A stretch of DNA of 9,585 nucleotides from an uncultured Clostridia bacterium (GTDB lineage Bacteria > Bacillota > Clostridia > Christensenellales > UBA1242). Below are positions 1 to 5,995 of the stretch, piece after piece (position 1 is the stretch's first letter; each line of letters starts with the position of its first letter). Below the pieces are notes generated by a model that saw only the letters and a program-made list of their open reading frames with translations, was not told the DNA's origin and did not search any database. A program made the position numbers and the translations under genes. The stretch spans positions 1 through 9,585 of the forward strand of contig CAMPBB010000013.1 in the NCBI GenBank assembly GCA_946635125.1. The letters are read 5' to 3'.

Positions 1-75
1 ACAAGTTTGCCTCATAATGACAGCGTGGGGGCGTGTCATTCTGAGCGGTTGCGTGGCAACCGCGTGAGAATCCCC
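1..75. repeat. BIME-like composite repeat, copy 1 (cut by window edge)
   Basis: This copy holds the right half of unit A (1-22, ending in CTCATAATGACA), a GCGTGGGGGCG linker (23-33), and a complete inverted unit B (34-75). Unit B contains a perfect stem, GCGGTTGC (45-52) with GCAACCGC (56-63) around a GTG loop, flanked by ATTCT (38-42) and AGAAT (67-71), which also pair. The sequence matches copy 3 almost base for base. It is much more GC-rich than its surroundings. It is followed by AAAAAAAGGACC, which also follows copy 3. Confidence 0.85.
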
Positions 76-95
76 AAAAAAGGACCACAAAGCAC

Positions 96-125
96 TTGAC
101 ATTATATCATAAGCAACACTATACT
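96..125 (+). promoter_or_regulatory. Near-consensus promoter of the GIY-YIG gene
   Basis: TTGACA at 96-101 and TATACT at 120-125 are separated by 18 bp. The predicted transcription start is near 131-133, which coincides with the ATG at 132. The TTG at 96 is in frame with the gene, but it is better read as part of the -35 box than as a start codon. Confidence 0.7.
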
Positions 126-131
126 ATTATT

Positions 132-410
132 ATGAAAGATTATTATGTATACATCCTAACAAATAAATCCAATTCTGTTCTTTATGTTGGAATGACAAAC
201 GACTTAACACGCCGTGTGTATGAGCACAAAAACGGTGTTGTTGATGGCTTTACAAAAAAGTATAATGTTCATAAATTGGTTTATTATGAAATAACAACCG
301 ATGTTAATTCTGCAATTGAGAGAGAAAAACAAATTAAAGCTTATAAAAGAGTGAAAAAAGATGCTTTAATAAATTCTTTTAATCCAGAGTGGAAAGATTT
401 GGAAGTTTAA
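132..410 (+). CDS. Small GIY-YIG endonuclease domain protein
   Basis: This is a 92-residue, single-domain protein of the GIY-YIG nuclease superfamily. The motif is visible as YVYIL (5-9) and YVG (18-20). It is followed by the conserved Arg (R27/R28), His32 and, in AIEREKQIK, the metal-binding Glu (E65). Length and sequence fit the stand-alone UPF0213/YhbQ-like group, whose cellular role is poorly known. The ATG at 132 is chosen because it begins just before MKDYYVYIL and because the in-frame TTG at 96 belongs to a -35 box. No Shine-Dalgarno sequence precedes the ATG, so the mRNA may be leaderless. The gene sits between repeat copies 1 and 2, and its stop codon lies 5 bases before copy 2. That placement suggests it belongs to, or acts on, the repeat family. 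The family call is firm; the function is inferred. Confidence 0.9.
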   Translation: MKDYYVYILTNKSNSVLYVGMTNDLTRRVYEHKNGVVDGFTKKYNVHKLVYYEITTDVNSAIEREKQIKAYKRVKKDALINSFNPEWKDLEV

Positions 411-414
411 TGGT

Positions 415-516
415 GCCCCCACGAGATTATCACGGCGAAACAAGTTCGCCTCATAATGACAGCGTGGGGGCGTGTGTCATTCTGAGCTATTCTTCTTGCA
501 ATGCGTGAGAATCCCC
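415..516. repeat. BIME-like composite repeat, copy 2
   Basis: Unit A (423-461) starts GAGATTATCACG and ends CTCATAATGACA. Inside it, GGCGAA (434-439) pairs with TTCGCC (445-450) and ATTAT (426-430) pairs with ATAAT (453-457). Outer arms GCCCCCACG (415-423) and CGTGGGGGC (463-471) are perfectly complementary, so 415-471 can fold into one long hairpin. Unit B (475-516) is the same unit inverted, TGTCATTCTGAGC to GTGAGAATCCCC. Its middle (GCTATTCTTCTTGCAATGC) has lost the perfect stem seen in copies 1 and 3. Confidence 0.85.
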
Positions 517-548
517 TTGAAAGAACGGTAAAGCCAATGAATGGTCAC

Positions 549-644
549 TCCCCACGAGATTATCACGGCAAAGCAAGTTCGCCTCATAATGACAGCGTGG
601 GGCGTGTCATTCTGAGCGGTTGCGTGCAACCGCGTGAGAATCTC
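549..644. repeat. BIME-like composite repeat, copy 3
   Basis: Unit A is at 556-594 and inverted unit B at 605-644, joined by GCGTGGGGCG. Outer arms CCCCACG (550-556) and CGTGGGG (596-602) pair. Unit B has the perfect stem GCGGTTGC (616-623) with GCAACCGC (626-633). Its loop is GT here and GTG in copy 1. Both copies 2 and 3 are preceded by AATGGT. The copy runs straight into the terminator at 645-673. Confidence 0.85.
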
Positions 645-673
645 AAAAAAAGGACCTCAAAAGTCCTTTTTTT
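645..673. terminator. Bidirectional intrinsic terminator
   Basis: A perfect 11-bp stem, AAAAAAAGGAC (645-655) with GTCCTTTTTTT (663-673), surrounds a 7-nt loop. It has T-runs in both directions. On the minus strand it terminates the membrane-protein gene, whose stop codon (672-674) overlaps the stem. On the plus strand it would end transcription coming through the repeats. Confidence 0.85.
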
Positions 674-1454
674 ATTTTTTTTCTTTTTTAAAATATGGAA
701 GGATTCTTGTTAGGATTGCCAAAAACAAAAGAAGAGAGCCAAAGATTAAATAGTAAATTTTGTATAGAACAAAAAAACTTGATGTGATTAAAATAAGTCC
801 CATTAAAAGATAGTTTTTTGTTCTTTCTTTTTGGAGAGAAAACAACAGGAGTTCTTTTAGTTTAAGTTTTTTCTCTTTTTTTAATTCAACTTCATTTGGA
901 TAAATTGTTGCATTTTGCAAAAATTTGTTATATATTTCTTCAAAATTTAATATTTTTATGTGTTTATTTTGAATTTTACCACAAAAAACACATGTTTCTT
1001 TGTCTGCTTCACAACAAATAATAACAAGTTCTTTTTGCGGGAAATGATGCTTGAAAATCAAACACAAGGCATCTAGATTTAAAGTTTTCTTTTCAAAATA
1101 AGGATAAAAAATTTGTGTGTTTGTTTCCAAAAAAAACTTGTGTTTTTTAACTTCTTCTTTTTGTTTGATTGCTTCATAAAAAAAGTTAACAATTTTTTGT
1201 GTTGACAAAAATCTTAACTGCAAGCACAAATTTTGCGCTTGTTCTTTTTGCTTTATGGTCATGCCTTTTTTGTTTTCGAATTTTGTTTTTATTTTAAATA
1301 ACAAAAAAACAATCAAAGAAGTTAATAGAAAAGCAATGATAAAGGATTTTGTGATGTTTTTTAAATAAAAGTTTGCCCACGAATATAGCAAAACAAAAAT
1401 AATTAAAAAGGTTAAAATAACATCAAAAAAATAGTTGAGTTTTAGTTTTGTCAT
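672..1454 (-). CDS. Unrecognised four-helix membrane protein with a Cys cluster
   Basis: I do not recognise the family. The 260-residue protein has two N-terminal membrane segments (about 10-31 and 37-55). A mostly soluble, Lys/Glu-rich middle (about 56-213) follows, then two C-terminal membrane segments (about 214-231 and 233-252) and a basic tail. By the positive-inside rule the middle region should be cytoplasmic. That region holds a compact cluster, CCEADKETCVFCG (147-159), with a CxxC pair, plus C77 and C131. It could bind metal or be redox active, but no known motif is complete. The ATG at 1454 is preferred over an in-frame TTG at 1490, which adds only 12 residues and lies in the promoter region. 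No Shine-Dalgarno is visible. The gene is divergent from rsfS, with about 100 bp shared for both promoters, and ends in the terminator at 645-673. Confidence 0.75.
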   Translation of the reverse strand: MTKLKLNYFFDVILTFLIIFVLLYSWANFYLKNITKSFIIAFLLTSLIVFLLFKIKTKFENKKGMTIKQKEQAQNLCLQLRFLSTQKIVNFFYEAIKQKEEVKKHKFFLETNTQIFYPYFEKKTLNLDALCLIFKHHFPQKELVIICCEADKETCVFCGKIQNKHIKILNFEEIYNKFLQNATIYPNEVELKKEKKLKLKELLLFSLQKERTKNYLLMGLILITSSFFVLYKIYYLIFGSLLLFLAILTRILPYFKKEKK

Positions 1455-1467
1455 ATATATTATATTT

Positions 1468-1496
1468 ACTATAATATATTTTTTAAACAATCACAA
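1468..1496 (-). promoter_or_regulatory. Possible promoter of the membrane-protein gene
   Basis: On the minus strand, TTGTGA (1496-1491) and TATAGT (1473-1468) are 17 bp apart. This gives a start about 7 bases ahead of the ATG at 1454, too short a leader for a Shine-Dalgarno. A second TATAAT at 1464-1459 lies too close to the ATG to fit. The region is very AT-rich, so chance matches are likely. Confidence 0.35.
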
Positions 1497-1502
1497 ACTT
1501 TA

Positions 1503-1532
1503 TTGACTTTTAGAATTTTTTTTTGTTATAAT
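1503..1532 (+). promoter_or_regulatory. Operon promoter upstream of rsfS
   Basis: TTGACT (1503-1508) and TATAAT (1527-1532) are separated by 18 bp. Transcription would start near 1539, leaving a short leader with AAGGAG at 1546-1551, 6 bases before the rsfS ATG. It probably drives the whole run from rsfS to the MurF-like gene. Confidence 0.75.
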
Positions 1533-1557
1533 TAAACCGATTAAAAAGGAGAGCAAA

Positions 1558-2055
1558 ATGAAAGGATTTGAAAGAAATGAAGCAACCGACCTTTGTGTTG
1601 CAATTGGTGAGCTTTTGGATAGCAAAAAAGCAGAAAACATTGTTGTTTTTGACATCACAAAGTTAAGTTCAGTTGCAAACTACATGGTTTTGGCAACAGT
1701 AACAAGCACAACCCAAGGCAAGGCAATTTCAGACTTTGTTGAAGAAAGTTTAAACAAAGTTGGAGTTCGTGCTTTAAGGCGTGATGGAGCAATGGACTGG
1801 ATTGTTTTAGACTATAACGATGTTATTGTTCACATTTTTACCCAAGAAATTAGAGATTTTTATCATCTTGAAAAAATTTGGGGAGAAAATAAGAACGCCT
1901 TTTCTCTTGATGACATTAGAAAATTTTTAGAAAAAGAAGAACAAGAAAAACAAAAGGCAGAAAAAGAACAAACAAGCAAAGAAAAAAAGAAAACTGAAAA
2001 AACTCAAAGTGCAAAAAGCACAAAAAAGACAGAAACGAAAAAGGGAGCAAAATGA
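1558..2055 (+). CDS. rsfS: Ribosomal silencing factor RsfS
   Basis: RsfS (DUF143/Iojap family) binds protein uL14 on the 50S subunit and blocks subunit joining, lowering translation when nutrients run short. The family core covers about residues 8-115. Visible family signatures are IVVFDITKLSSVANYMVLAT near 29-48, WIVLDYNDVIVHIF (81-94) and RDFYHLEKIWG (99-109). The usual TGTS element reads TVTS here. A Lys/Glu/Thr-rich, low-complexity tail of about 45 residues (121-165) extends beyond the typical length of 105-120 residues. It is likely disordered or a charged helix. AAGGAG lies 6 bases before the ATG. The stop overlaps the tsaE start as ATGA, so this is the first gene of a coupled operon. 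In many Bacillota rsfS follows nadD and yqeK; here it has its own promoter and a different upstream neighbour. Confidence 0.95.
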   Translation: MKGFERNEATDLCVAIGELLDSKKAENIVVFDITKLSSVANYMVLATVTSTTQGKAISDFVEESLNKVGVRALRRDGAMDWIVLDYNDVIVHIFTQEIRDFYHLEKIWGENKNAFSLDDIRKFLEKEEQEKQKAEKEQTSKEKKKTEKTQSAKSTKKTETKKGAK

Positions 2056-2480
2056 TTACATACATTTCAAACTCACTTGAAGACACAAAAGATTTTGCAA
2101 AAGTTTTGTCAAAGAAAATAAAAAAGGGTGACACAATATTGTTTTTTGCCGACATGGGAGCAGGAAAAACAACACTAACAAAAAGTTTGTTAAAAGAACT
2201 TGGCGTTCAAAGCAATGTCACAAGCCCAACATTTACAATTGTTAATGAATATGTTGCAGGCAACACAAAAATCAATCACTTTGATTTTTACAGAATTGAA
2301 GACGAAAGCGAAGCAGAAGAAATTGGGTTGAGAGAAATGATTGAAGACAAAAATAGTGTTAACATTATTGAGTGGCCTCAAAATATTTCAAGCATTTTGC
2401 CAAGAAATTACATAAAAATCACCATAAAAAAGGGTGAAGGAAACAAAAGAGAATTTTTGGTGGAGGGCTTAAATGATTAG
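2052..2480 (+). CDS. tsaE: tRNA t6A synthesis ATPase TsaE
   Basis: TsaE is the ATPase that works with TsaB and TsaD in threonylcarbamoyl transfer to A37 of ANN-decoding tRNAs. At 142 residues it has normal length. The P-loop is ADMGAGKTT (33-41), with K39 and T40 expected to contact ATP. TSPTFTIVNEY (58-68) is the conserved switch region. HFDFYRI and the later IIEWPQ are the usual acidic and Trp signatures. The first Gly of the Walker A pattern (commonly GDLGAGKT) is Ala33, a mild departure. The start is the ATG of the ATGA overlap with rsfS, preceded by AAGGGAG (2040-2046). The end overlaps tsaB by 8 bases. No tsaD is present in this window. Confidence 0.96.
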   Translation: MITYISNSLEDTKDFAKVLSKKIKKGDTILFFADMGAGKTTLTKSLLKELGVQSNVTSPTFTIVNEYVAGNTKINHFDFYRIEDESEAEEIGLREMIEDKNSVNIIEWPQNISSILPRNYIKITIKKGEGNKREFLVEGLND

Positions 2481-3585
2481 TTTATCTTTTAACACAACAG
2501 GGCAAGGAACAGAATTTTGTTTAGAAAAAAATGGTCAAAGTTATTTTCTTGAAACAGAGTTTTCAAAACACAGTGAAACATTTTTTCCACTATTAGATGA
2601 CTTTTTAAGAAATCATAAAACTAAATTAGAAGATATTGATGTTTTTGGTGTTTGTGTGGGGCCAGGTTCATTCACTGGAATTAGAATTGGTTTATCTGTT
2701 GCAAAAATGTTTGCCTATGTTTTTCAAAAGCCATGTGTTTGTGTGACTTCACTTGAAGTTTTGGCATATAATATCTTTGATAACCTAAAAGTTGGAGAAA
2801 AAGTTTGTTCAATCATCAATGCTGGGTCGCAAAACTTATATTATCAAATTTTTCGTAAAGATGGAAACAGCCTAACAAGCCTCACAAGCCCAAAAGTTTG
2901 TTCTTTTTCGCAATTTTCTGTTATTAAAGAAAAGCTTGATTCAAAAATAATTTATTACGATAATGATGAAAAGAAATATGACATTATTGAACTTGAAAAC
3001 TATAAACAAAAGTTTTCAGCAAAATCACTTTTAAATGCAACTTTAAGCCATATTCAAAACAAAAAACAACTTTCATACAAAGAAGTTATGCCAATATATT
3101 TGCGTGTTAGCCAAGCAGAACAACTATTCATAAAAGATGAAATTGTCATAACAAAAGGCAGTGAAAAAGATATTGAAAGCATAATAATGCTTGAAGGCAA
3201 TGCAGACTCTGATGACCTTGCTTGGAATGAAAAGGCAATTAAAGAGAGTTTTCAAAACAGCAACTATAAGTGTTTTTTGGCACAAACAAAAAATGAAGTT
3301 GTTGGCTATGTTGGAGTGATGGACCTTGGCGATGAATATGAGATTTTGCGAATAATTGTTTCAAAAAAAGCGAGAGCTAAAGGTGTTGGCACAAAACTTT
3401 TAACACACTTATTTAACATAGCAAAAGAAGAAGAAAAGAAATCTGTTGTTTTGGAAGTTAACACATTAAACTACACAGCCATGCTGTTGTATGAAAAATT
3501 GGGCTTTTGCGTTGTTGGAAATAGAAAAAACTATTATCACAACAAACTTGATGGGTTAATCATGAGAAAGTTTTTGGAGGAGTGA
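2473..3585 (+). CDS. tsaB-rimI: TsaB-RimI fusion: t6A partner plus ribosomal S18 N-acetyltransferase
   Basis: The protein has two domains in one 370-residue chain. Residues 1 to about 222 are TsaB (YeaZ), the inactive ASKHA-fold partner of TsaD, with SKHSE (31-35) and GPGSFTGIRIGL (63-74). Residues from about 224 to 370 are a GNAT domain of the RimI type. Its acetyl-CoA loop RAKGVG (R301, G304, G306) is followed by N333 and LYEKLGF (339-345), then RKNYY near the end. RimI acetylates the N-terminal Ala of ribosomal protein S18. These genes are separate neighbours in many bacteria, so this is a fusion of adjacent genes. The TsaB N-terminus is divergent: SFNTTGQGTEF replaces the usual IDTS-type start. 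TGGAGGG (2461-2467) precedes the ATG. The stop overlaps the next start (TGATG). Confidence 0.93.
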   Translation: MISLSFNTTGQGTEFCLEKNGQSYFLETEFSKHSETFFPLLDDFLRNHKTKLEDIDVFGVCVGPGSFTGIRIGLSVAKMFAYVFQKPCVCVTSLEVLAYNIFDNLKVGEKVCSIINAGSQNLYYQIFRKDGNSLTSLTSPKVCSFSQFSVIKEKLDSKIIYYDNDEKKYDIIELENYKQKFSAKSLLNATLSHIQNKKQLSYKEVMPIYLRVSQAEQLFIKDEIVITKGSEKDIESIIMLEGNADSDDLAWNEKAIKESFQNSNYKCFLAQTKNEVVGYVGVMDLGDEYEILRIIVSKKARAKGVGTKLLTHLFNIAKEEEKKSVVLEVNTLNYTAMLLYEKLGFCVVGNRKNYYHNKLDGLIMRKFLEE

Positions 3586-4319
3586 TGAAAGTTTTTGGGC
3601 TCAGCACAAACTATGTGTCTTTTGGGAGCGGTGAAACAGTTTTGTTTTTGCACGGCTGGGGGTGCGATGTTAGCGACTTTTTGGGGAGTGCAAAAGTTTT
3701 GTCAAAAGAAAGAAAAGTTGTTTGCCTTGACCTTTGGGGGTTTGGCAAAAGTCAAAGCCCAAAAAAAGTGTGGAACTCTTTTGATTATGCCAAAGCCGTG
3801 CATGAGTTTGTAAGGCTTCTTGGAATAAAAAAGTTTCATCTTGTTGGACATTCTTTTGGTGGAAAAATCGCAATAATTTATGCAAGCCATTTTTCTGCGG
3901 AAGTTAAAAGTTTAACCCTTGTTGCAAGTGCTGGCATGAAAAAGAGATTTTCACTAAAAAGGTATTTGAAAATAAAGAGATATAAACGCCTTAAAAAACT
4001 TGTTCTTGAAAACAAAAAAGACGAAAGCGTTTTGCTGGGGTTTGGCTCGCAGGACTTAAAAAATAGCACTGGAATTATGAAAGACATAATGCTTAATGTT
4101 GTTAACGAAAATGTTTGTTTTGAGAGTAAAAAAATTTGCACAAAAACGCTTATTGTGTGGGGTAAAAATGACAAAGAAACGCCAATTTATATGGCAAAAA
4201 AATTACATAAAAACATACATCACAGCAAGTTAATCACTTTTGATGGTGGGCATTTTGTTCACATTGAAAATTTTTTAAAGTTTAATGAAGCACTTAAAAA
4301 TTTTTGGGAGGAAGTATGA
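3585..4319 (+). CDS. Alpha/beta-fold hydrolase
   Basis: This is a 244-residue single-domain hydrolase of the alpha/beta-hydrolase fold (Abhydrolase_1/6 type), probably cytosolic since no signal peptide or membrane segment is seen. The oxyanion-hole motif is HGWG (23-26). The nucleophile elbow is GHSFGG (88-93) with Ser90. The acid is Asp196 in GKNDKETP, and the catalytic base is His223 in GGHFVHIEN. A very basic stretch follows the elbow (about 115-140), in the cap region. The substrate cannot be told from sequence: esterase, C-C hydrolase and haloperoxidase-like members all share these motifs. The ATG at 3585 is chosen over the GTG at 3582 because GGAGG (3576-3580) is then 4 bases away rather than 1. 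Its place just before the MurF-like gene, with overlaps on both sides, hints at an envelope-related job, but that is inference. Confidence 0.9.
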   Translation: MKVFGLSTNYVSFGSGETVLFLHGWGCDVSDFLGSAKVLSKERKVVCLDLWGFGKSQSPKKVWNSFDYAKAVHEFVRLLGIKKFHLVGHSFGGKIAIIYASHFSAEVKSLTLVASAGMKKRFSLKRYLKIKRYKRLKKLVLENKKDESVLLGFGSQDLKNSTGIMKDIMLNVVNENVCFESKKICTKTLIVWGKNDKETPIYMAKKLHKNIHHSKLITFDGGHFVHIENFLKFNEALKNFWEEV

Positions 4320-5962
4320 TAGATTTTTTTGATTTAAGTTCGGGGCACTTTTACATTGCAATTATTTTAAGTTTTTTAAATGCAATGTTAATGTGCTTTG
4401 AAGGATATAAGTTCATGCAAATAATTCAGCTTAATGGCTATCATTTAACTGGATATTTTGGTTGGCTTAAAAACACCAGAGAAAAATACTTTGGTCGAAT
4501 TATTATGCTTGTTTTATTAAGCGTTTTGGCAATGGTTGTAACAAATGTTATTTTTAGAATATTTGCAAAACCGCTTCAATATTACTTGTCTTATCTTGGC
4601 TTGCTGTTTTACTTTTTATTCTCTGGAATTTTTCTTAAAGTTTTGTATAATTCTCCAAAAAAAGTTCCACTAAAAATGACAACAAGAATGACAAGGAGCA
4701 TGGCTGTTTTCTTTGTGTTGTGCATTGGTTTAACATTTGCTTTAATCATGCTTTCAAGCATGTTCACTCAAATGATTCGTTATAGTGCTATTGCTTTTAT
4801 GCCACTATTGTTGCCATTGCTTGCCCCATTATCACACATTATCATGAAGCCTTTTGAAAAGGCTATTAGAAAAAAATATGTAAAAAAAGCGAAGAAAAAA
4901 CTTAACAATTATCCAAATCTCATAAAAATTGGAATAACTGGCAGTTTTGGAAAAACAACAATTAAAAATTCATTGTTCACAATATTATCTGAAAAATATA
5001 GCGTTTGCAAAACTCCTCAAAACTTTAACACACCGATGGGCATAACAAAAACCATATTGGAGAATTTGAGTTTAACTCACCAAGTTTTTATTGCAGAAAT
5101 GGGTGCAAGAAAAAATGGTGAAATTGATGAGTTATGCCAAATTGTTGAACCACGATTTGCAATTGTTGGAACAATTGGTCAGCAACATATGCAAACTTTT
5201 GGGTCTTTTGAAAATGTGAAAAGAACAAAAGCAGAACTTGCAAAATATGTTGAACAAAATGGTTTTTGCACATTTAATGCAGACAACACTGCAAGCAATG
5301 AAATTTACTTAATGCACAGTGGAGATAAAGCGTGCGTTTCAATCAGCAACAAAGATTGTGATGTTTATGCAAGCCACATAAAAACAACGCAGAGTGGAAC
5401 GGAGTTTGTTCTTCACTCAGGCGGAGAAAAGGTTTTGTGTTCAACCAAGCTTTTGGGACTTCACAACTTAAGCAATATTTTGCTTTGTGTTCCAATTGCT
5501 CAAAGACTAAATTTAAGTTTGGAAGAAATTTCAATTGGTATCTCAAAAATTGTTCCAGTTGAACACAGGCTTCAACTTATAAATGCACCAAATGATGTTA
5601 TCATTTTGGATGACACATATAACGCAAGCATTGATGGAAGTAAATGGGCTTTGGAAGTTTTGAAGATGTTTGATGGAAACAAAAAAATTGTGATAACACC
5701 AGGGCTTGTTGAACTTGGAAGTTTGGAGCGTCTTGCAAATTATGAATTTGGAGAACGAATTTCAAAGGTTGCAGATGAGGTTATCATTGTTAACAAAACA
5801 AATGAACTTGCAATAAAACAGGGCTTGATTGATGGGAAGTTTAATGAGGCGCGCATTCACTGTGTTGAAAACAACAAAATAGCACAAGAACTTCTTAAAA
5901 CAATAATCAAAAAAGGTGATGTTATTTTGTGGGAGAATGATCTTCCAGATAATTACACATAA
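4316..5962 (+). CDS. Membrane-anchored MurF-like Mur ligase
   Basis: Likely adds D-Ala-D-Ala to the UDP-MurNAc-tripeptide precursor, as MurF does. The 548-residue protein opens with about five membrane segments (near 12-28, 61-83, 91-111, 129-149, 156-178) and a basic linker (182-198). A Mur ligase central domain follows, with P-loop GITGSFGKTT (206-215), EMGARKNGEID from E261, a GQQHMQTFGS segment and RTKAEL with K305. The C-terminal ligase domain has HRL (417-419), DDTYNAS (432-438) and TPGLVELG. The standard N-terminal MurF domain that holds UDP-MurNAc-peptide is absent, replaced by the membrane part. The catalytic core looks intact. GGGAGG precedes the ATG at 4316, which overlaps the hydrolase stop as ATGA. 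An in-frame TTG at 4304 is ignored. Just downstream lies ddl, source of D-Ala-D-Ala, which supports the MurF role. It could instead act on another acceptor. Confidence 0.88.
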   Translation: MIDFFDLSSGHFYIAIILSFLNAMLMCFEGYKFMQIIQLNGYHLTGYFGWLKNTREKYFGRIIMLVLLSVLAMVVTNVIFRIFAKPLQYYLSYLGLLFYFLFSGIFLKVLYNSPKKVPLKMTTRMTRSMAVFFVLCIGLTFALIMLSSMFTQMIRYSAIAFMPLLLPLLAPLSHIIMKPFEKAIRKKYVKKAKKKLNNYPNLIKIGITGSFGKTTIKNSLFTILSEKYSVCKTPQNFNTPMGITKTILENLSLTHQVFIAEMGARKNGEIDELCQIVEPRFAIVGTIGQQHMQTFGSFENVKRTKAELAKYVEQNGFCTFNADNTASNEIYLMHSGDKACVSISNKDCDVYASHIKTTQSGTEFVLHSGGEKVLCSTKLLGLHNLSNILLCVPIAQRLNLSLEEISIGISKIVPVEHRLQLINAPNDVIILDDTYNASIDGSKWALEVLKMFDGNKKIVITPGLVELGSLERLANYEFGERISKVADEVIIVNKTNELAIKQGLIDGKFNEARIHCVENNKIAQELLKTIIKKGDVILWENDLPDNYT

Positions 5963-5965
5963 CGC

Positions 5966-5995
5966 AAAAAAACTTGCATTAAGGCAAGTTTTTTT
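5966..5995. terminator. Intrinsic terminator after the MurF-like gene
   Basis: A perfect 12-bp stem, AAAAAAACTTGC (5966-5977) with GCAAGTTTTTTT (5984-5995), surrounds a 6-nt loop, 3 bases after the stop codon. It probably ends most rsfS-operon transcripts. Readthrough into ddl remains possible. Confidence 0.8.

Noticed and set aside
96..131. TTG at 96 as the start of the GIY-YIG gene
   Set aside because: The TTG is the first half of the -35 box, and the 12 extra residues do not belong to the GIY-YIG fold.
1..644. CRISPR array
   Set aside because: The three repeats are about 100 bp each, internally palindromic, unevenly spaced (one gap holds a gene), and no cas gene is present.
501..713. Open frame of 70 codons in the repeat region
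   Set aside because: It runs through repeat copies 2 and 3 and the terminator, has no ribosome site, and its C-terminus is a run of Phe read from the T-tract. It is not a gene.
1916..2155. Antisense frame opposite the rsfS tail and the tsaE start
   Set aside because: It is a Phe/Leu-rich product of the purine-rich coding strand and has no ribosome site. It is the shadow of real genes.
3585..5962. Idea that the hydrolase and membrane MurF-like protein form an antiphage or toxin system
   Set aside because: They lie in a tightly overlapping operon with housekeeping translation genes and next to ddl. Nothing suggests defence.
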